From Sphingobacterium sp. HMA12 (GTDB taxonomy: Bacteria > Bacteroidota > Bacteroidia > Sphingobacteriales > Sphingobacteriaceae), in assembly GCF_002933815.1 (NCBI RefSeq), contig NZ_BEYR01000004.1, positions 124,001-188,000 on the forward strand: a stretch of 64,000 bases of DNA. The letters run 5' to 3'. The position numbers were made by a program, and so were the translations under genes. Under the pieces are notes generated by a model. It was given only the letters and a program-made list of their open reading frames with translations. It did not search any database and was not told the DNA's origin. The first letter of the stretch is position 1. Each line of letters opens with the position of its first letter. Positions 35,673-44,685 of the stretch are shown piece by piece.

Positions 35673-36670
35673 GATTTAACCCTAGAATTAATTAAAAAAT
35701 CAAATTTTTTGCTCGTCATTTCCTCTTTATAATCCTGTAAAAGACGCGTAAAAGGAACATAATTTGGCGAGTAACCAAAATCTTTAGTGCCTTTTGAAAT
35801 ATCAAAAATATAACTCGCACTGGTATTTGGTCTATCTGCATTTAAATGAATTTTGGATTTTCTATCACTTGGACCAAATATTTCTACGATATTTTCAACT
35901 TGCTCCACAAGTGACGTAGATATTCCCGAAGTAATATTATAGACGCCACGCGCATTTTTCGTGGAAATAGCTTTCACAAATGCCTGGACAACATCCTTAA
36001 CATAGACAACATCACGTGAAGCAGTGTGATCGCCAAATATTTCGATATCTTCCCCAACCATTGCTTTCTCTAAAAACACCTGGAACCCCGATTTGTAATA
36101 TTTGCCGTCCACATAGATTACGGAGTGAGGGCCATAACCATACACTGGCGGTAATCTAAAAACACTGCCGTTCATACCATATTCTGTACTATAATGTATG
36201 ATTAAATCCGTTGCAGCATTCTTTGAAATTGAGTAGACCGCATGGTCTCCTTTAAACATAGCTTCGCGTGGTACATCTGCATCGATTGGCTGATCCTTCA
36301 ACCAGAGTGTACGTACATCAGAATAGGATGTAGTCGAAATAATCGTATCAATATGGTTTGTACGACAAAATTCCAACACATTTAATGTGCCAGAAATATT
36401 GATATCAATATAATCCTGCGGGTTGTAATCCTGTACATTTGCGGGCAAATGCGCACCTAAAAGAACGACGGCCTCAATTCCGCTATTAGGCAGTTGATGG
36501 AATGATGTGCTATCACTTAGATCCAAATAGCATGAATCTATACCAAGACTTTTATAATGATCCAGCACAGCCTTATTACGTCCTGTAACAAAGACCTTCT
36601 TTCCATTTTTTACTAATTCATCGACTAAATAAGCACCTATAAAGCCCGTGCCGCCTATAACTATAATCAT
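35669..36670 (-). CDS. NAD-dependent epimerase/dehydratase (SDR) in the pseudaminic acid cluster
   Basis: A 333-residue extended SDR with VIGGTGFIGAYLVDELV (4-20), the strand-loop VVLLGAHLP, a Ser in STTSYSDVR and the catalytic VYSISKNAA (Tyr-x3-Lys), then RLPPVYGYGPHS and DVVYVKDVVQAF. It is a general sugar-nucleotide SDR by sequence. It is not required in the known PseBCHGIF pathway and so may act on a second sugar or, together with the ATP-grasp protein, on a side group. Its start overlaps pseG by 4 bases and its stop overlaps the ATP-grasp start by 4, so it is made together with them. Confidence 0.8.
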   Translation of the reverse strand: MIIVIGGTGFIGAYLVDELVKNGKKVFVTGRNKAVLDHYKSLGIDSCYLDLSDSTSFHQLPNSGIEAVVLLGAHLPANVQDYNPQDYIDINISGTLNVLEFCRTNHIDTIISTTSYSDVRTLWLKDQPIDADVPREAMFKGDHAVYSISKNAATDLIIHYSTEYGMNGSVFRLPPVYGYGPHSVIYVDGKYYKSGFQVFLEKAMVGEDIEIFGDHTASRDVVYVKDVVQAFVKAISTKNARGVYNITSGISTSLVEQVENIVEIFGPSDRKSKIHLNADRPNTSASYIFDISKGTKDFGYSPNYVPFTRLLQDYKEEMTSKKFDFLINSRVKS

Positions 36671-37650
36671 TTCCTCAAATTTAATATCGTTTCTACAATT
36701 TCTTTTTTTCCTCTACCAACTTCTAAATCGCTAACACCTCTACAAAAACGCGCATAGTCACCATATACTTCCATCATAAGTTCGACAATTGAAGGAACAT
36801 TCTCGTATTCATAAGTGTTAAAAAAATCTCCGAACACCTCCTTCTGTGCATTATTTTGAAAAAAAGCTACGGAAGGAATCCCTAAATATAATCCTTCAAA
36901 AAATGCGGTTCCTGCAGATGTAAATAGAAAATCACACGCAAGCATAACCTCATTTACGTTAGTAATATTTTTTAAAATGTTAACATTTTCCCGCGTACCA
37001 AATTGTTCCAAGCTGCCTTCATTAATATATGCTGCACCTGTTACTATCGTAAAATTCAAATGCTTTACTCGGTCATCTGCCAATAAATCCCTTAAAATTT
37101 TAAAACTTAAATTGGCCTGATCACTGCCCCCAAATAAAAGCAGAACATTTTTTATCGCATTCGCATGGCGATAACCCTGAAATTCGAATTCATCCCGTAA
37201 AGTAAGGTACTTCGGGCCTTTCAAATAATGCGTATTATTCTTATCTATATAATTTTCATTGCGAAACTGTTTTGTTGAAATAATCGCATTTATAACAAGA
37301 TCCGATAAATCATTTGCTTCGTTATTATTACCAAATAATACCAGTTTAAAAAAATACTTAGCTTTTACCTCGCTAATAAAATTAACGTCAACATTTAGAA
37401 CATCAACGATCAATGTCGCTAGATTCAGCCGTGCTAAACATGCATGCACAGCAGTTAAATCAATTTGTGTTATTACATTTACAAAACCATGACTCCTGAT
37501 TAACTCAGGGATGGCATCGTCACTTGTCGTTATAAAACACACCTGAATATAAGGTTCTTGCATCAAGGACTTCGCAAGTGAAATCATACGATACACATTA
37601 CCCAACCCCAGGTAGTGCCCTCCCTCTACATATATACCAATATTCATCAT
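36667..37650 (-). CDS. pseG: UDP-2,4-diacetamido-2,4,6-trideoxy-L-altropyranose hydrolase
   Basis: A 327-residue GT-B-fold hydrolase. GIYVEGGHYLGLGNVYRMISLAKSL at the N-terminus shows the GLGHxxRxxxLA motif of PseG (here GLGNVYRMISLA, with Asn where His is usual), LLLFGGSDQANLSFKIL (about 172) and FLFTSAGTAFFEGLYLG (about 244) make the C-terminal UDP-binding site. PseG removes UDP to give the free 6-deoxy-AltdiNAc for PseI. The His to Asn change affects a residue considered important for catalysis in the family, so either another residue replaces it or the substrate is altered. It starts 1 base after the pseF stop. Confidence 0.85.
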   Translation of the reverse strand: MMNIGIYVEGGHYLGLGNVYRMISLAKSLMQEPYIQVCFITTSDDAIPELIRSHGFVNVITQIDLTAVHACLARLNLATLIVDVLNVDVNFISEVKAKYFFKLVLFGNNNEANDLSDLVINAIISTKQFRNENYIDKNNTHYLKGPKYLTLRDEFEFQGYRHANAIKNVLLLFGGSDQANLSFKILRDLLADDRVKHLNFTIVTGAAYINEGSLEQFGTRENVNILKNITNVNEVMLACDFLFTSAGTAFFEGLYLGIPSVAFFQNNAQKEVFGDFFNTYEYENVPSIVELMMEVYGDYARFCRGVSDLEVGRGKKEIVETILNLRK

Positions 37651-37651
37651 A

Positions 37652-38347
37652 TTATGTATGCGCTGATCTTAACTTCATCTTCAATTCAGCTATCATCCAA
37701 TCAGATTCATTATCGATATCCTGTACATCTAACTCTGAGCGTATAAGCGGAACTGCCCGGTCACTCATAATACTATCTCTGGCTTCGAATTGCTTTATTA
37801 AAAAAAAATAAAATTGGCCTGCGTCGTGATAAATGGGCTCAAGATCTTGACTCCGCATCAAGCGTTGATCAGGATATTTATAAGCTAATGTCTGGGATGA
37901 ATTAATGATCAGACTCCTTTGAATCGGAAAACTATAAGCAACCACAGTCATCACCAAATCGGCAGCTCCACTAACAAGCAAGCGATTTGCCTGAACTAAA
38001 TTACCTGGAACGATAAAGGGGGCCGTAGGATAGATACAGCAACAACCATCAAAAAAAACGTCTATAGCAGCATAATTCGCCAATACTTCTTTTATAACAG
38101 ACGTGGTACTGGCATAGTCATCTGAATTTTTGGAGGACCTAAGAAATGGCGTTTTTGCACCATATTGATTAGCAATGGTCGCAATTTCCAAATCATCTGT
38201 CGAAACCATTACTTCGGCAAACACACCTGAATTTAAAGCCGCTTCTATAGAATACGCAATGATAGGTTTGCCCAGAAAATTCCTGATATTTTTCCTAGGG
38301 ATTCGTTTACTTCCACCACGAGCTGGAATGATACAAATATTTTTCAT
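37652..38347 (-). CDS. pseF: Pseudaminic acid cytidylyltransferase
   Basis: A 231-residue CMP-nonulosonate synthetase with CIIPARGGSKRIPRKNI (5-21), KPIIAYSIEAAL, VMVSTDDLEIATIANQYG and CCCIYPTAPF. The KRIPRKNI form (Pro after Ile) and overall length are those of PseF and related NeuA-like proteins. It activates pseudaminic acid to CMP-Pse for the transferase. The order in the operon is pseB, pseC, acyltransferase, pseF, pseG, SDR, ATP-grasp, pseI, which places the last activation gene before the hydrolase and synthase. It overlaps the acyltransferase stop by 4 bases. Confidence 0.9.
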   Translation of the reverse strand: MKNICIIPARGGSKRIPRKNIRNFLGKPIIAYSIEAALNSGVFAEVMVSTDDLEIATIANQYGAKTPFLRSSKNSDDYASTTSVIKEVLANYAAIDVFFDGCCCIYPTAPFIVPGNLVQANRLLVSGAADLVMTVVAYSFPIQRSLIINSSQTLAYKYPDQRLMRSQDLEPIYHDAGQFYFFLIKQFEARDSIMSDRAVPLIRSELDVQDIDNESDWMIAELKMKLRSAHT

Positions 38348-38862
38348 GCTAGCGTTTTTATTAATTTAGCGGGTACTCCACCGACAACACAAAAATCTGG
38401 TACACTTTTAGTCACGACAGCTCCTGCTGCGACAACACTATTACGCCCAATTGTTACCCCATCCATAATGATCGCATTTGCACCGATCCATGCTCCACGC
38501 TTGATCCGAATATCATTTGAGTTTCCCCCTTGAAGCCTAATTGGTTTTGAAATATCCTCAAAATTATGTTGATTGGTAGTGATAAATACACCAGGAGCAA
38601 TCAAAACATCGTCTTCTATAACTATTTGTGCAGTTTTTCCTGCATGTATCTGTGTAAATGATCGCAGGGTAACATTATTACCAATGCGAATGTTTTTACC
38701 ACCAACAATACTTACGTATGGCCGAATCTGAAAATTTTTTCCGACCTGACCAAATTTACCCAGCAGAAAAAAATTTGTTAGGGATCTAAAATGTAACATC
38801 CAATGCGTAAGTCCAATGTCAGGCCCAATTCTATCGCCCCAAACAGCTAACTTAACATTCAT
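38344..38862 (-). CDS. Hexapeptide acyltransferase, candidate PseH substitute
   Basis: A 172-residue left-handed beta-helix acyltransferase with IRPYVSIVGGKNIRIGNNVT, TTNQHNFEDISKPIRLQGG (catalytic His loop), WIGANAIIMDGVTIGRNSVV and the C-terminal VVGGVPAKLIKTL, the WbbJ/NodL type. In the classical pathway N4 of the PseC product is acetylated by the GNAT enzyme PseH, which was not found in the window. This gene, overlapping pseC and pseF by 4 bases each, stands at that step, so it may be a non-homologous replacement; alternatively it O-acetylates another sugar. The function is inferred from position. Confidence 0.75.
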   Translation of the reverse strand: MNVKLAVWGDRIGPDIGLTHWMLHFRSLTNFFLLGKFGQVGKNFQIRPYVSIVGGKNIRIGNNVTLRSFTQIHAGKTAQIVIEDDVLIAPGVFITTNQHNFEDISKPIRLQGGNSNDIRIKRGAWIGANAIIMDGVTIGRNSVVAAGAVVTKSVPDFCVVGGVPAKLIKTLA

Positions 38863-40043
38863 TTGTAATAATCTTTAATCGCCTCGATAACTTCATACTG
38901 CTCATCTTCCGTTAAGGTCGGATACATCGGTAAACTGATGCAATGTTTATAATACTGCTCGGAATGCAAACGATCACCCTCTTTCCATCCAAATTGGCGA
39001 TAATAAGGCATTAAATGACAGGGAATATAATGTATCTGTGCGAATATATTTTTGGTTCGCAAGAAATTATATAATCCAAGCCGATCTTCTACCTCCACAA
39101 CATACAAATGGTACGCATGTCCTTCAATAGAACCGGACTGACCTTTGATGTAGGGTAGATCTGAAAATGCAGCTAGATATCGAGCTGCAATCTGTCTTCT
39201 TTTTGCAAGGCCTTCGTCTGCTCTTTTTAATTGACTATTTCCTAATGCTGCCTGAAAATCAGTAATACGATAATTATAGCCAAGCGCCTGCATCTCCATA
39301 TACCATAAGGGGTAAATTTCTTCTCCACCCGCAAATGCCACTGTATTTTCATAAAGATCGTTGTCTTTTACAATACCGTGTGTACGTAACGCCAATAGTT
39401 TCCTATAAAGCGTCTCGTCGTTAGTTGTTATCATTCCGCCTTCACCTGACGCAATATGTTTTACAGGATGGAATGAAAATATAGCCAGATCAGCATAATT
39501 GCCACTTCCACAAAATTGCTTTTCGCCATCTGAATCGATAAAAAAACCTCCGGGAGCGTGACAAGCATCTTCAATAATCCAGAGATTGTATTCTTTGGCA
39601 AGTTTTTTATATTCCTCCAAATTCACCGCTCGACCAGCAAAATCAACCGGAATAATTCCTTTATATGTACCTTTAGGAGAAGCTTCCAGTAAAGCTTTGA
39701 CCGAGGCAATGTCCAATAAATAGGTCTTTGGATCAATATCACCGAAAACAACCTCTCCTCCACAATAACGGACACAATTAGCTGAAGCGGCGAAAGTAAT
39801 TGGTGTTGTAATTACTTTATCTCCTGCTTTTACACCTAATGCTAACGCACATAAATGCAATGCTGCCGTGCCATTGGATACGGCTATGGCATATTTGGCC
39901 CCGACATAAGTTGCAAAATTATCTTCAAATTCTTTGATTTTAGGGCCCTGTGTCAAATAATCTGACCTCAGGGTATCAATGACGACTTGGATATCTTCTT
40001 CTGTGATATGCTGTCTGCCGTAAGGAATAGCTTGATTGGACAT
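38859..40043 (-). CDS. pseC: UDP-4-amino-4,6-dideoxy-N-acetyl-L-altrosamine transaminase
   Basis: A 394-residue DegT/DnrJ/EryC1/StrS aminotransferase. Visible are IPYGRQHITEEDIQVVIDTL (6-25), YAIAVSNGTAALHLCALALG, VITTPITFAASANCVRYCGG, IIEDACHAPG with the PLP Asp, and the PLP-binding Lys in FSFHPVKHIASGEGGMITT (about 190-208). QGPKIKEFEDNFA and YNYRITDFQAALG are as in PseC. It transfers an amino group from glutamate to C4 of the PseB product. The pair pseB-pseC is 2 bases apart. The assignment is strengthened by pseB, pseF, pseG and pseI in the same run. Confidence 0.92.
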   Translation of the reverse strand: MSNQAIPYGRQHITEEDIQVVIDTLRSDYLTQGPKIKEFEDNFATYVGAKYAIAVSNGTAALHLCALALGVKAGDKVITTPITFAASANCVRYCGGEVVFGDIDPKTYLLDIASVKALLEASPKGTYKGIIPVDFAGRAVNLEEYKKLAKEYNLWIIEDACHAPGGFFIDSDGEKQFCGSGNYADLAIFSFHPVKHIASGEGGMITTNDETLYRKLLALRTHGIVKDNDLYENTVAFAGGEEIYPLWYMEMQALGYNYRITDFQAALGNSQLKRADEGLAKRRQIAARYLAAFSDLPYIKGQSGSIEGHAYHLYVVEVEDRLGLYNFLRTKNIFAQIHYIPCHLMPYYRQFGWKEGDRLHSEQYYKHCISLPMYPTLTEDEQYEVIEAIKDYYK

Positions 40044-40045
40044 AA

Positions 40046-41059
40046 TTATAGCTCGAAAGATGAATCAACATGTTCTCTGATCAAAGCTCGTAAACTGTCA
40101 ACAGTTTCCCAAGCTGAATTGGCACCCGAAGTATAGGCAAACCCCGCTTCTACTTTTTCTCCCCGGAAAGCTTCCAGGAAATCTGTTAAGTCCCATTTTG
40201 GAACCGCTGGTAAGATCGTGTAATATTTGCCTAAATCATAGGTGTAAAATGAATCCGAGGGCGTAATCATCTCCTCATGAATCTTTTCTCCCGGTCTAAT
40301 ACCGACGACACGATGCTCGCATTCCGGAGCAATGGCAACAGCAACATCCATAATACGATAGGATGGAATTTTTGGTATGAATATCTCCCCACCCCATGCG
40401 TGAAATAAAGCATGCATAACCATATCAACACCGCCCTGTAATGAAATATTAAAACGTGTCATATTCGGATCAGTAATCGGGAGAATACCTTCTTTTTTCT
40501 TATTCATAAAAAAGGGAATCACAGAACCATTTGACCCCATGACATTACCATATCGTACGACAGAAAATCTGATCGGATTGTTGCCCCGGATATTGTTTGC
40601 AGCAACAAATAGTTTATCTGAAGCCAACTTAGTCGCTCCATACAAATTAATAGGCGCACAAGCTTTATCTGTCGATAAAGCCACTACACGTTCGACTCCA
40701 GTTTCTAAACATGCATCGATAACATTCTGAGCCCCCTGAATATTTGTCTTGACACATTCATCAGGGTTGTACTCGGCAATATGAACATGTTTCATTGCTG
40801 CCGCATGTATTACATAATCGATTCCCTTCATTGCTCTTACAAGTCGATCTTTATCACGAACATCCCCTATAAAGAAACGGATTTGAGGGTATTGACTATT
40901 AGGATATTCCTGAGCCATTTGAAATTGCTTCTGCTCATCTCGTGAAAATATTACAAGACGCTTCACCTCAGGGTGATTACTCATAATATGTTTTACCAAC
41001 GCTTTGCCAAGTGAACCAGTACCTCCGGTAATCAGTATCGATTTATTATCTAAATTCAT
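40046..41059 (-). CDS. pseB: UDP-N-acetylglucosamine 4,6-dehydratase (inverting)
   Basis: A 337-residue soluble SDR with ITGGTGSLGKALVKHI (9-24), FIGDVRDKDRL, HAAAMKHVHIAEYNPDECVK and the catalytic stretch LSTDKACAPINLYGATKLAS (Asp-Lys...Tyr-x3-Lys), then YGNVMGSNGSVIPFF and VGIRPGEKIHEEM. These are strongly characteristic of PseB/FlaA1, which dehydrates and epimerises UDP-GlcNAc at C5 as the first step to pseudaminic acid. It retains Tyr in the catalytic motif, unlike the Met-type WbpM enzyme of locus A. It lies 14 bases downstream of wzz. Confidence 0.94.
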   Translation of the reverse strand: MNLDNKSILITGGTGSLGKALVKHIMSNHPEVKRLVIFSRDEQKQFQMAQEYPNSQYPQIRFFIGDVRDKDRLVRAMKGIDYVIHAAAMKHVHIAEYNPDECVKTNIQGAQNVIDACLETGVERVVALSTDKACAPINLYGATKLASDKLFVAANNIRGNNPIRFSVVRYGNVMGSNGSVIPFFMNKKKEGILPITDPNMTRFNISLQGGVDMVMHALFHAWGGEIFIPKIPSYRIMDVAVAIAPECEHRVVGIRPGEKIHEEMITPSDSFYTYDLGKYYTILPAVPKWDLTDFLEAFRGEKVEAGFAYTSGANSAWETVDSLRALIREHVDSSFEL

Positions 41060-41073
41060 TATTTAGTATTTCA

Positions 41074-42147
41074 TTAATTTTTCAAAATTTCAGTATACCA
41101 CTTTTTTACAACCAATATAACAAATGTTAAGAAAGCAACTATAAAAGCGGCAACTATAGATGATTTCAGCGCACTAGGTCGTTCCACTAAAAGTGGAAAT
41201 ACTGGTTCATCAACTTTTTGAATTAAAGGTGATTCTTTCATCAGGGCCATTTTAGATAATTCTAAATTTTGTATCATCTGACTTAGCATCGCTTTATTCG
41301 TTTCTGCAGAAAACTGCGACCGCTGTGTGGGAATTAATCGCTGAGCTTGCCTTGTTGGGTTTAGATTGGGAGTAACATCTATTGTAAGAGCGTTTGTAGC
41401 GATATTACCATTCATAACAGCACGGACCGAATCTGCTTTATGTTGTAGAATCGCAATATTATCTAACGATTTTTTAGTTTTTGTTTTTACATAAAAATCG
41501 TTGACTTGGGCAACCAGGGCCTCATTAAATTCTTTGGAGAAAATCTCATCTGTGGAATTAACATCGATCTTAATCAAGGAAGATTTTTTATCCAGTTTAT
41601 CCACAATTAAGTAATTCTTATTGATATCTAGTACTGCTTTTTGCAATAAGCTATCACGACTGCGCAATAGGCTGTCTGGAACTGGCTTCTTTAGGTCTAG
41701 TTCCAGTAAGGTTGGTTGATGTTCTTTCCAACGTTTATGTGCATCGGTCATCATTAAATAACGATCCCAAATAAGCATTGAACTATCGCTAACTGATGGG
41801 AGTAACAAAGCCGCTTCAATCATTTTGCGGGATTTGTACAACTCAAAAAGATTATCTCCTTGAAAAATACCGCCACCAGATGAACCTAAATTCACCCCTG
41901 CCAAAGCTGCTAAACCTGCGATCTGGCCGCCAGTATTAGTTGCTCCCTCTCCAGCTTCCAATACGAATGTCGTAGTTGCCGTATACATCGGCTCTTGGGA
42001 TTTCGCATAATAATAGCCGATACTCCCACCGATTAAAACTGCAATGACAAAAAAATACCACTTGGATAGGATATACCTCATCCAATCCTTAAGACCAAGG
42101 ACCAGATCCTTCAAGCTTACCATCTCCTGGTTATTCGTTTTATTCAT
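41074..42147 (-). CDS. wzz: Wzz-type chain length determinant protein (no kinase domain)
   Basis: A 357-residue polysaccharide co-polymerase. A first membrane segment at about 32-49 (YFFVIAVLIGGSIGYYYA) follows a short cytoplasmic N-terminus and a second lies at about 327-347 near the C-terminus. The periplasmic part starts EPMYTATTTFVLEAG, then has a Gly-rich loop (LAGVNLGSSGGGIFQGDN) and ends with QPVF-type PxxP residues before the second helix (VDEPVFPLLVERPSALKSS). It has no tyrosine kinase domain. It probably controls chain length of polymer B together with the export protein encoded 3 bases upstream. Confidence 0.85.
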   Translation of the reverse strand: MNKTNNQEMVSLKDLVLGLKDWMRYILSKWYFFVIAVLIGGSIGYYYAKSQEPMYTATTTFVLEAGEGATNTGGQIAGLAALAGVNLGSSGGGIFQGDNLFELYKSRKMIEAALLLPSVSDSSMLIWDRYLMMTDAHKRWKEHQPTLLELDLKKPVPDSLLRSRDSLLQKAVLDINKNYLIVDKLDKKSSLIKIDVNSTDEIFSKEFNEALVAQVNDFYVKTKTKKSLDNIAILQHKADSVRAVMNGNIATNALTIDVTPNLNPTRQAQRLIPTQRSQFSAETNKAMLSQMIQNLELSKMALMKESPLIQKVDEPVFPLLVERPSALKSSIVAAFIVAFLTFVILVVKKWYTEILKN

Positions 42148-42150
42148 ATG

Positions 42151-44685
42151 CTATTTGAATAAGCTTAAAATAATTGCCAAAGTAGAAGCTACACCAGCTC
42201 CGATACCCACCCAAGCTTGGGAACTAAGCCTTTCACGGGGAGCTCTTTTTGGAACAATAATTTCGGCTCCTGGCTTAACATCAGGGTAGCCCCCATCTTT
42301 TCCTTTAACTGCACCATTGGCATACTGGATAAAGACACGTTTTTTTAATGCATTATCTGTAAATCCCCCTGCTTGATTGATATAATATTTGAGGTTTTTA
42401 CCTTTTATGTAGACCACATTATTCGGATTCAATACTTCACCGGCCACTTTAACGGTTTCCAGTTCTTTTGGTACGGTAATAATATCGCCATCCAATACCA
42501 ATAAATCACCACGTTGGTAAGGATTTTCCAAAATCTTATTTAACTCAATTCCGACAAGATCACTGGGTTCGATGTCCGAAGCCGACATTCCTTGTTGAGA
42601 CACTTTGGCCAAAGCGGTGTTTTTGGCGTTTGAATTGTCCGCATTTTCCTCGTCAAAATCCCTATCCAATTGATTTTTCGGAGTATTATTTCCGTTTTCG
42701 CCAAGGCTATCTTGCTCCAGCTCCTTTCGAAGACGTTCTTTTTGTTTTCTCTCCTCCGCTTTCAGTTTGGACATCCCCGTACGCTTTAAAGAAGCGCCCT
42801 CGGTATAAGCATAGGTAGTCAATCCACCCGCCCGCTTGACGATATCAGAAATCCGTTCATCTTCGCGTGAAATAGTATAAATACCAGGATACAAGACCTC
42901 ACCCTCAATCGTCACTTGTCGCTGTGTACGGAAGCCAGCATCTCCTAAGACGGAAACAACATCGTAAGGTTGTAAAGTGATAGTCGGATCGGTAAGGACA
43001 CCATCTTTGATATCAACTAAAATAGTTTGCGAAGAACTGTGATCATCAGCATTATGCTGTTTAAGCCTCCGGGCAATCTCGACACGCGCATTTTTAGCCG
43101 CTTCGGTAAAACCGCCCGCTTTCTGGATAACATCGCCCAAAGTTGCATTGCTGGCGAAAGGCAGATCACCAGGGTAACGTACCTCTCCCTGAACGGTAAA
43201 TTTATATTCATCCCGTAAATCGAAAATAGAAGCAATTTCAATTTTGTCTTCACGCTTCAATGGAATATCAGCTGCTATACCGGCCAATACTTCCCGTATA
43301 TTAAAGTTAATCAGCTCGGATGTGTTATCTGCTTTCAGACGGTTGATAATACCTCGCTCCAAGAAGGCATCTTCACGAACACCATCGGCCATTTCAAGCA
43401 CTTGCTTGAGTGTCAGGCCTGGCTCTAAACCAAATATACCGGGGCGGAATACCGCACCCAGAACAGAGACTCGATTGGCATAACGTTCTAATATCGGATC
43501 GACAATATATTGATCTCCGCCCTTAGGGGTATAATTTGCAAACTGATCGGAATAGACATCCTGCACACTACGTTCACGTCCTGTTGTTTGCAATACTTTA
43601 ATCTTAGCTGTATAGGCTTTCTCCGTAAAATCACCTGCATAACGCAAGATATCGGATAAGGATTCACCAGCCACGGTCTCGAAAATAGCCGGTCGTTTTA
43701 CTTCACCTTCAAACTGCACGCGTGCACCGTATACAGGGATATGGATAATATCTTGATCCTGTAATCTAATATTACCCTGTTGTATACCATTAGCCAGAAA
43801 ATCATACACATCAATTGTGCTGACTACACGATTACCACGGATCACCTGGATTTGACGGTAGGTACCGTTTTTATTGGGACCTCCAGAAGCATAGAGTGCA
43901 TTGAACACCGTCGCTAAAGAGGGAAGGCTATAGGTGCCCGGCCGAGTAACCGCTCCAGTCAAGGTAACACGGATGGTACGAATATTACCGATTGTCACAC
44001 TGACATTGGTCCTTCCTGAACGGATGGCAGGATAAGTACTGATCAAGCGTTGTTCAATCTTACTCTTCGCCGCAGCGATCGATAAGCCCGCAACATTAAT
44101 TTGACCAACATATTCCACCTTGATCATTCCATCTGGGCTGACAGGAAGCGTATAAGAGGCCTCATTATCACCTGTGATGTCCAATAAAATCTCATCATCA
44201 GGACCAATGATATAGGAGCTTGGTGTGGCCATCCGAAGATTGGGTTCGAAAGTAATGCTATTATTTTTAAACAGATCCGCGCCAAAAATCTTTAGTTTCC
44301 CATCGTCTTGCTGAACGGAATCCTGATTATTAGTACGTTTCCTTTGTAAGGAATCTGTCGTATTTGCTCCTCCCACTTGACGGCCAGCTGTCCAGCCTGT
44401 GTTATTGGCGGTATTATTTCGCTGTGACTGATCGGGTTGCTGCTTCTTACGTCTAATTTTCGCCAAACGATCTTTTAGTTTTTGCACTTCAACAGCAGAC
44501 ACCCCCTGTGCACGGGCAAAACCGTCCAGTTGGCTTTCATCATAACCCATTAGCGCAGCCTGTTTTACATATTGCTCAATCTGGGCATCTGTCAGATTAT
44601 CTACTTTGATATTGGCAGGATTGGTCTGTGCGTATACTGACCCCACAAATCCGATCATGCAAAACCATAAAATTACTTTTTTCAT
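42151..44685 (-). CDS. Six-SLBB polysaccharide export outer-membrane protein
   Basis: About 844 residues from the ATG at 44685, which begins a signal peptide (MKKVILWFCMIGFVGSVYAQ); the frame is open to a TTG at 44709 and another ATG at 44700, but these would precede the signal. A helical, Gln/Arg-rich N-terminal region (to about 130) is followed by a Poly_export domain (YIIGPDDEILLDITG, about 158) and six SLBB-type repeats, marked by TGAVTRPGTY, EGEVKRPAIF, LGAVFRPGIF, QGEVRYPGDL, EGEVLYPGIY and AGEVLNPNNV. A highly charged linker (about 637-700) interrupts the run before the last repeat. A hydrophobic C-terminal segment may cross a membrane. It is the Wza-like exporter of locus B; it is the first gene of that operon. 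Confidence 0.88.
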   Translation of the reverse strand: MKKVILWFCMIGFVGSVYAQTNPANIKVDNLTDAQIEQYVKQAALMGYDESQLDGFARAQGVSAVEVQKLKDRLAKIRRKKQQPDQSQRNNTANNTGWTAGRQVGGANTTDSLQRKRTNNQDSVQQDDGKLKIFGADLFKNNSITFEPNLRMATPSSYIIGPDDEILLDITGDNEASYTLPVSPDGMIKVEYVGQINVAGLSIAAAKSKIEQRLISTYPAIRSGRTNVSVTIGNIRTIRVTLTGAVTRPGTYSLPSLATVFNALYASGGPNKNGTYRQIQVIRGNRVVSTIDVYDFLANGIQQGNIRLQDQDIIHIPVYGARVQFEGEVKRPAIFETVAGESLSDILRYAGDFTEKAYTAKIKVLQTTGRERSVQDVYSDQFANYTPKGGDQYIVDPILERYANRVSVLGAVFRPGIFGLEPGLTLKQVLEMADGVREDAFLERGIINRLKADNTSELINFNIREVLAGIAADIPLKREDKIEIASIFDLRDEYKFTVQGEVRYPGDLPFASNATLGDVIQKAGGFTEAAKNARVEIARRLKQHNADDHSSSQTILVDIKDGVLTDPTITLQPYDVVSVLGDAGFRTQRQVTIEGEVLYPGIYTISREDERISDIVKRAGGLTTYAYTEGASLKRTGMSKLKAEERKQKERLRKELEQDSLGENGNNTPKNQLDRDFDEENADNSNAKNTALAKVSQQGMSASDIEPSDLVGIELNKILENPYQRGDLLVLDGDIITVPKELETVKVAGEVLNPNNVVYIKGKNLKYYINQAGGFTDNALKKRVFIQYANGAVKGKDGGYPDVKPGAEIIVPKRAPRERLSSQAWVGIGAGVASTLAIILSLFK

